Assembly (NCBI GenBank): GCA_963665185.2 | Contig: CAXXPO010000005.1 | Span: 62,001 to 126,000 of the forward strand | Length of the DNA: 64,000 bases | Source of the DNA: G963665185 sp963665185 | Lineage (GTDB): Bacteria; Desulfobacterota; Desulfovibrionia; Desulfovibrionales; Desulfovibrionaceae | Direction: 5' to 3' | Shown here: positions 17,681 to 25,449 of the stretch, in pieces | How the letters are laid out: every line of letters starts with the position of its first letter | How positions within the stretch are numbered: position 1 is the first letter of the stretch | Notes under the pieces: generated by a model | Told to the model about the DNA's origin: nothing | Seen by the model: the letters and a program-made list of their open reading frames with translations, nothing else | Database searches by the model: none | Made by a program: the position numbers and the translations under genes

Positions 17681-18537
17681 TGAAACGCTCACCCGTCATC
17701 ATTCTTCTTGCGGTCGTCCTCGGGCTTATTGTTTTGCAGCAGAGCGCCTTTGTGGTGGACCAGACCGAAAAGGCCCTGGTTCTGCAACTCGGCAAGCCGG
17801 TGCGCGGAGCGGAAAAGCCCGGCCTGCACTTCAAGCTGCCCTTTGTGCAGAACGTCATCTTCTTTGATGCGCGGCTTCTGGCTTACGATGCCCAGCCTTC
17901 GGAGGTCCTGACCAAGGACAAGAAGACCCTGGAAGTGGACAACTACTCCAGATGGCGCATTGAAAACCCGTTGCAGTTCTACACCACGGTGCGCAGCATC
18001 CCCAGAGCCCAGGCCCGGCTGGACGACATCATCTACTCGGAAATGCGCGTGGCTCTTGGGCAGTACACGCTTATCGAGATTGTTTCGTCCAAGCGCGCCG
18101 AGATTATGGAACAGGTGACGCGCGAGTCCAACAAACTGATCAACCAGTTCGGCATCGTGGTCAACGACGTACGCATCAAGGGCACGGACCTGCCGCCGGA
18201 AAACGCGCGCGCCATTTACGGCCGCATGCGCGCCGAGCGTGAACGCCAGGCCCGTCAGTACCGTTCCGAGGGCAAGGAGGAATCCGCCAAGATCAAGGCC
18301 GCCACGGACAAGGAACGGACCATCATCCTGGCCGAGGCCGGACGTCAGGCCGAGATCCTGCAAGGCGAGGGCGACGCCCAGGCCATCAGCATCTATGCCG
18401 AGGCCCTGAACCAGGACAAGGACTTCTACGTGTTCCAGAAGAGTCTGACCGCGTACAAGGAAGGTCTGAAGGGAACCACCCGGTTCGTGCTGACTCCGAG
18501 CAGCGATTTCCTCCGCTATATGGATTCTCCGAAATAG
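17680..18537 (+). CDS. hflC: HflC, membrane SPFH-domain regulator of FtsH
   Basis: A 285-residue partner of HflK. The single N-terminal transmembrane segment is VIILLAVVLGLIVLQQSAFV, followed by VVDQTEKALVLQLGKPV. VDNYSRWRIENPLQFY lies in the SPFH domain and ERERQARQYRSEGKEESAKI in the helical coiled-coil domain. The C-terminal YAEALNQDKDFYVFQKSL motif is the family hallmark. Its ATG overlaps the hflK stop by one base, with AAGGAGG upstream. A strong terminator follows. Confidence 0.95.
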   Translation: MKRSPVIILLAVVLGLIVLQQSAFVVDQTEKALVLQLGKPVRGAEKPGLHFKLPFVQNVIFFDARLLAYDAQPSEVLTKDKKTLEVDNYSRWRIENPLQFYTTVRSIPRAQARLDDIIYSEMRVALGQYTLIEIVSSKRAEIMEQVTRESNKLINQFGIVVNDVRIKGTDLPPENARAIYGRMRAERERQARQYRSEGKEESAKIKAATDKERTIILAEAGRQAEILQGEGDAQAISIYAEALNQDKDFYVFQKSLTAYKEGLKGTTRFVLTPSSDFLRYMDSPK

Positions 18538-18564
18538 AACGGGGAAATGTTTGTACCAGAAAGC

Positions 18565-18599
18565 AAAAAGCCGCTCCGATTCCGGAGCGGCTTTTTTTT
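18565..18599 (+). terminator. Rho-independent terminator after hflC
   Basis: AAAAAGCCGCTCCG (18565-18578) pairs with CGGAGCGGCTTTTT around ATTC, followed by a T8 run. Confidence 0.93.
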
Positions 18600-18619
18600 G
18601 CGATAATCCGCTGAATTGC

Positions 18620-18647
18620 TTGACCTGTTCTTGATTTTGCGGATAAC
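18620..18647 (+). promoter_or_regulatory. Candidate sigma70 promoter of the outer-membrane channel gene
   Basis: TTGACC (18620-18625) and GATAAC (18642-18647) are separated by 16 bases, about 100 bases upstream of the GTG start at 18749 and just after the hflC terminator. Confidence 0.45.
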
Positions 18648-18748
18648 ACCAATCCCGATTGATTATGAAGATGATTTTCGTTTTCATAACGCGTCGGCAA
18701 ATGCGCGAGGGAAGGGCATGGAGGCGGCGGAAAATCAGGAGGTGTGGA

Positions 18749-19787
18749 GTGAAACGATTCGGGATGCTGTTGCTGGCCTTTGCCCTGGTGTTCTGGAGCT
18801 GGCAGGCCGCCGTGGCCGGACCGGTCATGGGCAAGGGGGAGGATTCCGCCTCTCAGGTCAAGACCAGACCGGACATCAAGCCGGTCAAATGCTGCGGGCT
18901 GGTGAACATGTCCAACGGCATGGTTCTTCCCAAGGGAAAGATGACGGGCAGCCTCAAGTACTACTATGTCCACAAGGGCGATCTGTATGATGGCGGCGAG
19001 CGCATGACCGGGGAGTACAACGGCAAGTACGACCAGGTGACCCAGACAGTCAAACTGACTACCAAGGTAGGGCTGTTCGAGAATTTCGAGGCCCGGGTCA
19101 TGGTTCCTTTTCACGACAGGGAGAACAAGCGCAGGTACGGCAAGAATCTTGAAGGGATCGACGAGGAAAACGTGACCGGCCTGGGCGACATCGTGGTCAT
19201 GGGGCGCTACGCCCTGCTGACCCAGAGGGGGGGGCGACTGGCTCAACCTGGCCGTGGGAGCGGGCATGAAAATGCCCACCGGCGACCCCGACAAGGACAA
19301 TCCCCTGCCGTTCTCCAACACGCACGAATACATGGGACCAGGGTTTCAATTGGGCACCGGCTCGTGGGACCCCAAGTTCGAACTGGGCGCGACGAAGTTC
19401 ATTGGCCGTTCCCGGGTGGACGCGCACACCATGCTGACCCTGCCCGGCGATGGTGCCCATCGGTCACGCAAGGGCAACCAGATCAAATACGACCTGGGGT
19501 ACGGTTACGCCCTGAACCGCACTTTCGACGTGGAACTGGAGCTGAACGGCGTCTACCAGGAGGCCCATGTCTATGACGGGGACGTCACCGTGAATACCGG
19601 TGGCCATACCGTTTACATCACGCCCGGCGTGCATTGGAAAATGTCCGAGACCTGGCATCTGTCCCTCGGCGTGCCCGTCGTGGTCTACCGCGATCTCAAC
19701 GGCCAGTCCGCCACCCCGGACCAGAAGAGCACGTACGCCCTGGGAGAGGATTTTCAGGTTGTGGCCCGTCTCGGCTTTTGTTTCTAA
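18749..19787 (+). CDS. Outer-membrane beta-barrel channel (phenol-degradation MetA-like transporter), interrupted by a frameshift at a G8 tract
   Basis: The product starts at a GTG with an AGGAGG ribosome site 7 bases upstream and has a signal peptide (RFGMLLLAFALVFWSWQAAV). The mature part has alternating beta-strand sequence (TGSLKYYYVHKGDLYDGG, TQTVKLTTKVGLFENFEARV). The C-terminal half continues in another frame as LNLAVGAGMKMPTGDPDKDN, then ELGATKF, YDLGYGYALNRTFDVELELN and a terminal FQVVARLGFCF ending in an aromatic residue, as outer-membrane barrels do. The two halves join if the G8 run at 19227-19234 is read as seven Gs (QRGGDWLNLA). As written, the protein goes out of frame after about 163 residues. 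The tract could be a phase-variable switch or a base-calling error. It is followed closely by a periplasmic binding protein gene. Confidence 0.75.
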
Positions 19788-19802
19788 TTCAGGAGAATGA
19801 TC

Positions 19803-20765
19803 ATGCATAGGATTCGTAAAATATTGGTGTTTCTTTGTCTGGCCACGTTTCTTGCTCTTGGCGCTGTCAGTGGCGTGCTGGCCTCTCCGGTGCAGGTTCC
19901 CGAAAAAATCAAGGCCGTGATGATCGGCGACAGGCTGGTGGACGTGTCACTCAAGCTTGGGGTGCTGCCCGAGGGCATGTCGGTGCGTTGTTCCATGTGG
20001 CCCAAGTGCAAGCAGATCGTCCTCGCCTCGCAGGTCCTGGGCTGCCCCAATTGCGTCATCACCAAAAATCCCAAGGCCTTGATCGGTTTCATGAAAAAGC
20101 ATGGCATCACCCGGCTTATTCTGGAAAAAAGCGAGCCGTTCTGCCTGTACACGGGCGTGAATCCAGTGCAGGCGGCGGATCTGGTCAAGGACATGCCCGG
20201 CGTGCAGGTGGAGTATGTGGATTTCACCAAGGGTGTGGCATCCGCCATTGAGCAGACCGCGCAATTGTTGGGCAAGGAGGCCAGGGGGCGCGAGGTTGCC
20301 GCGGCGTATGCCGGGGAGATGAAGAAGGTGGAAGAGCTTCTTCCGGCAGAGAAAACCGGCCGCCGCGTGCTTGTGCTCAACGGCGTGTATGCCGCTGCCA
20401 CGGGCAAGACCTTCGTACGCGTGGAAGCGCCGGGCGGCTACACCGACCAGTACATTCTCGACCCGCTGGGCTGCGTCAACGCGGCCGACGTGCTGGTGGG
20501 GGATGGAACCGGAATTTCCAAGGGACACGTCTCGGCCGGTCGTCTTGGAGGCCTGGCAAAGGCCAGACCGGACGTCATCGTCATGACCGGCGACGCCTTT
20601 GCCGTGCAGGCGGCCCTGCACGAGGCCGTTCTTAAAAATCCCGCCCTGGGCGGCATCCCGGCCCTGAAAAATACAGCCGTGTACAGCCTGCCGTTCTACG
20701 GGGATTCCAGCATTCTCGAATACCCGCAAATCTTCCGGCAGTGGGCCAAGGCGCTTTTGAACTAG
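19803..20765 (+). CDS. Periplasmic ABC-type substrate-binding protein, TroA/BtuF-like fold
   Basis: A 320-residue exported protein with signal peptide LVFLCLATFLALGAVSGVLA. The body resembles metal-chelate/cobalamin binding proteins: an N-terminal lobe with IKAVMIGDRLVDVSLKLGV, a long linker helix (VASAIEQTAQLLGKEARGRE), and a C-terminal lobe with PDVIVMTGDAFAVQAAL and a final QIFRQWAKALLN helix. Two cysteine clusters are unusual: CSMWPKCK near residue 60 and GCPNC near 78. They could bind a metal. No permease or ATPase gene is adjacent; it sits 15 bases after the outer-membrane channel gene. The start at 19803 is preferred over 19797 for its spacing to AGGAG. Confidence 0.75.
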   Translation: MHRIRKILVFLCLATFLALGAVSGVLASPVQVPEKIKAVMIGDRLVDVSLKLGVLPEGMSVRCSMWPKCKQIVLASQVLGCPNCVITKNPKALIGFMKKHGITRLILEKSEPFCLYTGVNPVQAADLVKDMPGVQVEYVDFTKGVASAIEQTAQLLGKEARGREVAAAYAGEMKKVEELLPAEKTGRRVLVLNGVYAAATGKTFVRVEAPGGYTDQYILDPLGCVNAADVLVGDGTGISKGHVSAGRLGGLAKARPDVIVMTGDAFAVQAALHEAVLKNPALGGIPALKNTAVYSLPFYGDSSILEYPQIFRQWAKALLN

Positions 20766-21267
20766 TGTGATGTCCGCAAAATACGTAGACGTATTTTGCG
20801 GAGGACCGCGACCTGAAAAACGCGGTTTTCAGGTGCGTTCATGCCGCCTTTGGCGGTGCATGGTGGGCCATGCCCACCATGCGACGTGCCGCTCGTTACC
20901 GTATTTATAATGATGCGGATTTAACGGACGCGACACTCGTACCGCATGCACCTTCGGGATCGGGGTGGGCGAACTGGACATCCCGTTTTCAGCCCGCCAT
21001 TTCCGGCTCATCCGGAAATGGCGGGCCCCTTCTCCTTGCAGATGGGAAAAGGACGACAGCCAGCCTTTTGCTTCCCACTCCCCGTCTTTTGCTCTTTGAT
21101 GGGTTCGCCCTTTATGTGTCCGGGACGCCGAAAAGTTTGTCCCTGCTTGCCTTTTCATTCGGACTGGGCAATGGCAGGATAACGGCGCATTGTGGGAAAA
21201 AGGGCGCAGGCAAAGGAGGGCCGGGTGGCGGCGCCGGTTGCTGCGGCCAAACAAGGGGAAAGAGGCG
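20766..21267. repeat. Non-coding region with a cluster of five perfect inverted repeats
   Basis: About 500 bases with no supported gene. Perfect inverted repeats lie at 20774-20801 (13-bp arms, CCGCAAAATACGT), 20811-20834 (9-bp arms, ACCTGAAAA), 20844-20856 (CCGCC), 20858-20882 (11-bp arms, GCATGGTGGGC) and 20992-21026 (15-bp arms, GCCCGCCATTTCCGG). The last is followed by CCCTTCTCC. At least one should terminate the binding-protein transcript; the rest look like a structured leader or a repeat-derived island upstream of the kinase gene. Confidence 0.7.
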
Positions 21268-23079
21268 GTGAAAGAAAGGCTGGCTGGCTCTGGTTTTTGG
21301 GATCGGCTCGCAGGAGCCGTGTTGCCCGTGCTGATATTGCTCCTGGTTCCGCTGCTTGTTGCCCTGCTGGTGCAGTACGACTATCTGCAGGAGCTGGAGC
21401 GGGTTTCGGACGAACGCCTGACCCTGTACGAAAGCACCCTCAAGCTCGAATTGAACAAATACAGCTACCTTCCGTTTCTCATCGCCCGGAGCGGGTTGGT
21501 CACGAAACTTCTGACCGAAGGCGGCAACGAGGCGGAGGTGAACCGTTTTCTGGAAGAGGCCAACGACAAATCAGGGGCCAGGGCGGTGTACGTCATAAAT
21601 CCCGACGGAATCGTGCTGTGCGCCAGCAACTGGCGGCAGCCCAAGAATTACATAGGGCTGGACCTATTTTTTCGTCCCTACTTCAAGGACGCCATGCAGG
21701 GCAGGGAAGGCAAGTTCTACGGCGTGGGAATCACCGTGGGTATGCCCGGATATTACATGTCCTACCCCGTGGTGGCGGACGACAGGATACTCGGAGTGGC
21801 GGTCACCAAGATCGACCTGTCCCAGTTGCAGACCATCTGGCAGGACGGGGGGGAAAATCTTTTTGTCGTCGACCCTCTCGGTGTCATAATTCTTGCAAGC
21901 CGTCCTTCATGGAACTACCGGACCCTGGCTCCGCTTTCCGCGGAAACCCTGCAGAAGATTCACGAGCGGGGCCAGTACCCGGAACCCAAGCTGCATTGGC
22001 TGGAGTCCCGGCCAAGCTCCATCGGACTGTTGGACATGGTGACCATAGGCAAGGAACATTACGTGCAGACCACGCGGAAAATCGCCGGTACGGATTGGGA
22101 AATGAGCTACCTCATGGACGTCCGGGCCTTGTGGGAAAGGACGCTGGGGTCGGTTCTGACGTCCTTTGTGCTTATCGGTCTGGCCATTCTGATGCGCATG
22201 TTTCTTCAGGAGCGCCAGCAGAAGAAGACCTCCCGGCGACAGGCGCGCGAGGCAAGGAAGATCCGGGCCATCAACACCAAGCTGGCCCAGGAGATCGAGG
22301 AGCGCAAGCGTACGGAACGGGAATTGCGGGCCGCCCAGACGGAACTCATCGAAGCGGGAAAACTTGCCGCGGTGGGCGAGATGGCCACGGCCGTCGCGCA
22401 CGAGCTCAACCAGCCCATTGCCGCCTTCAAGATGTATGTGGCCAGTTGCCGCCTGATGCTTTCACGGGGCAGAATGGAGGAACTCGATCCCACCCTGGAA
22501 AAGGTGTCCGCCATTGGCGACCGCATGGCGCGGGTTACGGGGCAGCTCAAATCCTTTGCCCGCAAGTCTTCCGACCAGGACCAGGAATTCGATCTGCGCC
22601 AGGCCATCCACGAATCCCTCATGCTCATGCAGCACCAGTTCGAGGTGGAGTCGTGTCCGGTCCGTCTGGACCTGACTGATGACGGGATTCCCATGGTCGG
22701 GGACAGGGGGCGGTTCGAGCAGGTGCTCATCAATCTTTTCCGAAACGCCCTGGATGCCATGCAGGGGCAGGAAGACAAACGTCTGGAGGTCCAGGTGCAA
22801 GTGCAGGGAAATTCCATACTTCTCAATGTGCTGGATACCGGGCCGGGTATCGACCCCGGTGTGAACGAACGCCTGTTCGAGCCGTTTGTCACGACCAAGA
22901 AGGAAGGGGTCGGCCTGGGGCTTGGATTGTCCATTTCCAATAAGATCATCAAGGATATGGGCGGCCGCATCAAGGCGGAAAACCGCGCGGGCAGGGGGGC
23001 GGAATTCCGCCTCTGGCTCCCCCTGCACCAATCTCATGGCCGCCCTTGCCAAAAGAACGAGGAAGGCGCGAATGGTTGA
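21268..23079 (+). CDS. DctB-like C4-dicarboxylate sensor histidine kinase
   Basis: A 603-residue membrane kinase. TM1 (LAGAVLPVLILLLVPLLVAL) near residues 10-35 is followed by a periplasmic double-Cache region to about 290. This includes RAVYVINPDGIVLCASNWR, GLDLFFRPYFKDAM and VDPLGVIILASRPSW, features of DctB-type dicarboxylate sensors. TM2 (LTSFVLIGLAILMRMFLQ) leads into a coiled coil, then the H box AVAHELNQPIAAFKM (His about 377). The N box LINLFRNALDAM, G1 DTGPGIDPG and G2 GVGLGLGLSISNKII complete the ATPase. The GTG at 21268 with AGAGG nearby was chosen; a TTG at 21190 gives an Arg-rich extension without a ribosome site. The last eight bases overlap the response regulator gene. Confidence 0.9.
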   Translation: MKERLAGSGFWDRLAGAVLPVLILLLVPLLVALLVQYDYLQELERVSDERLTLYESTLKLELNKYSYLPFLIARSGLVTKLLTEGGNEAEVNRFLEEANDKSGARAVYVINPDGIVLCASNWRQPKNYIGLDLFFRPYFKDAMQGREGKFYGVGITVGMPGYYMSYPVVADDRILGVAVTKIDLSQLQTIWQDGGENLFVVDPLGVIILASRPSWNYRTLAPLSAETLQKIHERGQYPEPKLHWLESRPSSIGLLDMVTIGKEHYVQTTRKIAGTDWEMSYLMDVRALWERTLGSVLTSFVLIGLAILMRMFLQERQQKKTSRRQAREARKIRAINTKLAQEIEERKRTERELRAAQTELIEAGKLAAVGEMATAVAHELNQPIAAFKMYVASCRLMLSRGRMEELDPTLEKVSAIGDRMARVTGQLKSFARKSSDQDQEFDLRQAIHESLMLMQHQFEVESCPVRLDLTDDGIPMVGDRGRFEQVLINLFRNALDAMQGQEDKRLEVQVQVQGNSILLNVLDTGPGIDPGVNERLFEPFVTTKKEGVGLGLGLSISNKIIKDMGGRIKAENRAGRGAEFRLWLPLHQSHGRPCQKNEEGANG

Positions 23080-24433
23080 TGTCATTCTCATCGACGACGA
23101 AAAAGCCGTTCGGGATTCGACCCGGCAATGGCTTGAGCTGTCCGGGCTGACGGTAAGGGACTACTGCGAGGCGAACGAGGCGTTGCAGGCCATTACCAAG
23201 GATTTTCCGGGCGTGGTGCTTTCGGACGTCAAGATGCCCGGCATGGACGGGCTTTCCCTGCAACGCGCCCTGGTCAAGGTGGACCCGGGCATCCCCGTGG
23301 TGCTCTTCACCGGACACGGGGATATCGCCATGGCGGTGCAGGCCATCCAGGGCGGGGCATACGATTTTGTGGAAAAACCCTTTGAGCCGCAACGCATTCT
23401 GGAAACCATCAACCGGGCCTTGGAAAAGCGCCACCTGGTTCTGGAAAACAGGGAACTGCGGCGCGAGATGCAGCGCTCCAAGGGGCTGGAGTCACAGCTT
23501 GTGGGGACATCCAAGGTCATGCGCGACCTCAAGCGGGAAATCACGAACATCGCCCCGACCATCGCCAACGTGCTCATCCTGGGGGAGACAGGCACTGGCA
23601 AGGAGGTCATCGCCCGCGCCATCCACACCATGAGCAACCGCGGCGAAGGACCGTACATGGTGCTCAACTGCGCGGCCATTCCCGTGAACATGGCGGAGAG
23701 CGAGCTTTTCGGCCATTGCTCCGGCGCGTTCACCGGAGCGCAGGGAAGCCGCATGGGCAAGCTGGAAGCGGCCAACGGAGGGACGCTGTTCCTCGACGAG
23801 GTCAACAGCATGCCCCTGGACGTTCAGGGAAAACTGCTGCGCGCCCTGGAATGCAAGGAGGTGACCCCCCTGGGGAGCAACAAGAGCCGGTCCGTGGAGT
23901 TTCGGCTGGTTTCCGCCATGAATGAAAATCCGCGCGAGGCCGTGCGCAACGGCAGACTTCGGGAAGATCTGTTTTTTCGGCTCAACACCATGGAGCTCGT
24001 GGCTCCGCCCCTGCGCGAGCGCAAGGAGGACATTCCCCTGCTTTTCTCCTATTTCATGGAGCGGGCCGCGGAAACCTATGACAAGCCGACGGACAGCCTG
24101 CCAGCGACTGGTTTGGGCAAGCTGATGGCCCACCATTGGCCTGGCAACGTGCGCGAACTCAAGAATCTCGCGGAGCGCTACGTGCTTTCGTCCCTGCCGT
24201 CGCGGGAGCGCATCACCAAGCTGCTTTCCGGAAACAACGAGGACAGGCGCGCCTCCGCCGTAAGACTCCGGGATCAGGTCAACCTGTTCGAGCGCAATAT
24301 CATCAAGGATTCGCTGATCCGCAATAAGGGCAACATGAAGGCCGTGATTGCCGAGCTTATGATTCCCCGGCGGACGCTGAACGAGAAAATGGCCAAATTC
24401 AAATTGAAACGGCAGTACGGATCCGATTCGTGA
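23072..24433 (+). CDS. DctD-like sigma54-dependent response regulator
   Basis: A 453-residue NtrC-family activator. The receiver has IDDE at residues 7-10, phosphoacceptor Asp52 in LSDVKMPGMDG, and VEKPFE with the conserved Lys. The AAA+ domain has Walker A GETGTGKEVIAR, the sigma54-contacting loop GAFTGA, Walker B GGTLFLDEVNSM and the arginine-finger region. The C-terminal Fis-type helix-turn-helix includes NMKAVIAELMIPRRTLNEKM. Its start lies inside the kinase gene, so the pair is coupled. By family and position it should activate the sigma54 promoter at 24643 and so the fumarate reductase operon. A terminator closes the two-gene unit. Confidence 0.93.
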   Translation: MVDVILIDDEKAVRDSTRQWLELSGLTVRDYCEANEALQAITKDFPGVVLSDVKMPGMDGLSLQRALVKVDPGIPVVLFTGHGDIAMAVQAIQGGAYDFVEKPFEPQRILETINRALEKRHLVLENRELRREMQRSKGLESQLVGTSKVMRDLKREITNIAPTIANVLILGETGTGKEVIARAIHTMSNRGEGPYMVLNCAAIPVNMAESELFGHCSGAFTGAQGSRMGKLEAANGGTLFLDEVNSMPLDVQGKLLRALECKEVTPLGSNKSRSVEFRLVSAMNENPREAVRNGRLREDLFFRLNTMELVAPPLRERKEDIPLLFSYFMERAAETYDKPTDSLPATGLGKLMAHHWPGNVRELKNLAERYVLSSLPSRERITKLLSGNNEDRRASAVRLRDQVNLFERNIIKDSLIRNKGNMKAVIAELMIPRRTLNEKMAKFKLKRQYGSDS

Positions 24434-24465
24434 CCATGGCCGGCAAGGGCCGGGCCATGCGAGTG

Positions 24466-24504
24466 AAAAAACCGGAACAGTGAAAAACTGCTCCGGTTTT
24501 TTTT
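24466..24504 (+). terminator. Rho-independent terminator after the dctBD-like pair
   Basis: A run of As and ACCGGA on the left pair with TCCGG and a T8 run on the right, with an AGT/ACT extension of the stem around GAAAA. It separates the regulators from the frd operon promoter. Confidence 0.85.
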
Positions 24505-24530
24505 ATTAAAAATAAAAAGACGGTTTTGTA

Positions 24531-24581
24531 TCGGCGGATTTTTGCCGATTGGAAAAAGGCATATCAGCGGTTTTTTGCCGA
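24531..24581 (+). promoter_or_regulatory. Two candidate upstream activator sites for the DctD-like regulator
   Basis: TCGGCGGATTTTTGCCGA (24531-24548) and TCAGCGGTTTTTTGCCGA (24564-24581) are 18-bp imperfect palindromes matching at 16 of 18 bases. They start 33 bp apart, about three helical turns, so they present the same DNA face. They lie 62-112 bp upstream of a sigma54 core promoter, the usual place for NtrC-family enhancers. A further palindrome, CCGATATCGG, is at 24592-24601. Confidence 0.7.
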
Positions 24582-24642
24582 GGGAACCGGTCCGATATCG
24601 GTAAACAGACCTTTTTCTGCCATTTTAATGGGAACCTCTTTT

Positions 24643-24658
24643 TGGCATGTCTGTTGCT
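24643..24658 (+). promoter_or_regulatory. Sigma54 (-24/-12) promoter of the fumarate reductase operon
   Basis: TGGCATGTCTGTTGCT matches the TGGCAC-N5-TTGCW consensus, with GG and GC 12 bases apart, one mismatch in the -24 element and a perfect -12 element. It lies about 130 bases before frdC, in an otherwise gene-free 356-base region, directly after the sigma54 activator gene. Confidence 0.85.
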
Positions 24659-24789
24659 TTTGCTCCGTTGTTTCGGCGGGCTGTCAGGCTTGTCGAGGCG
24701 CATCCCGGTTTTTTCACCTCATGTTTCCAGACAACGTCGAAGGCTGAGACGGAATCCAAGAACAGTTTCAAACAACAGGTTGTGAGACG

Positions 24790-25437
24790 ATGCTGAAACC
24801 GATTTCCATTGCAAATTCCGGCCTGTCCCGCACCGACGGTGTGCTCGACTGGCTCCAGATGCTCACCGGCGCAGGGCTTGTCCTGTTCATGTGGTGTCAC
24901 ATGCTGCTTGTTTCCTCGGTGGTCATTTCGCCCAATGTGATGAATGCCATCGCCGACTTTTTCGAAACGACCTACATGGCGCAACTCGGCGGACCGCTTA
25001 TCTTTCTGGCCTTTCTGTTCCACTTCGTTCTGGCCGCCCGCAAGATCCCCTTCCGGGTGGAGGGGCAGAAGACGATCTGGGAACACGCCACCATGCTGCG
25101 CCATCGCGACACCTGGCTCTGGATTGTCCAGGCCGCGACCGCCATGGTCATCCTCATCATGGGGTCCATCCACATGTGGGTGGTGTTGGGCGACCTGCCC
25201 ATCACGGCGGCCAAGTCCGCGGCCCGCATGCAGCAGACCGGCTGGTTCCTTTTCTACATGCTCCTGCTTCCCTGCGTGGAACTGCACGTCAGCGTCGGGT
25301 TTTACCGCATCGGCGTGAAGTGGGGTGTCATCAAGGCCGAGGGCCGTCTGGCCGCCAAGAAGTACGAAGCATGGTTGTTCGGCATTTTCATGGCCATCGG
25401 CATCATCACCCTGATTCGTTTCGTGACATTAGGCTAG
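24790..25437 (+). CDS. frdC: Fumarate reductase cytochrome b subunit (diheme membrane anchor)
   Basis: A 215-residue integral membrane protein with five hydrophobic segments. Likely axial heme ligands are His37 (FMWCHMLL), His78 (FLFHFVLA), His128 (GSIHMWVV) and His166 (CVELHVSVGFY), one in each of four helices, as in the Wolinella-type diheme FrdC. It anchors FrdAB to the membrane and passes electrons from menaquinol. It is the first gene of the operon, about 130 bases after the sigma54 promoter, and is followed 12 bases later by frdA. Confidence 0.9.
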   Translation: MLKPISIANSGLSRTDGVLDWLQMLTGAGLVLFMWCHMLLVSSVVISPNVMNAIADFFETTYMAQLGGPLIFLAFLFHFVLAARKIPFRVEGQKTIWEHATMLRHRDTWLWIVQAATAMVILIMGSIHMWVVLGDLPITAAKSAARMQQTGWFLFYMLLLPCVELHVSVGFYRIGVKWGVIKAEGRLAAKKYEAWLFGIFMAIGIITLIRFVTLG

Positions 25438-25449
25438 CGAGGATATCTC

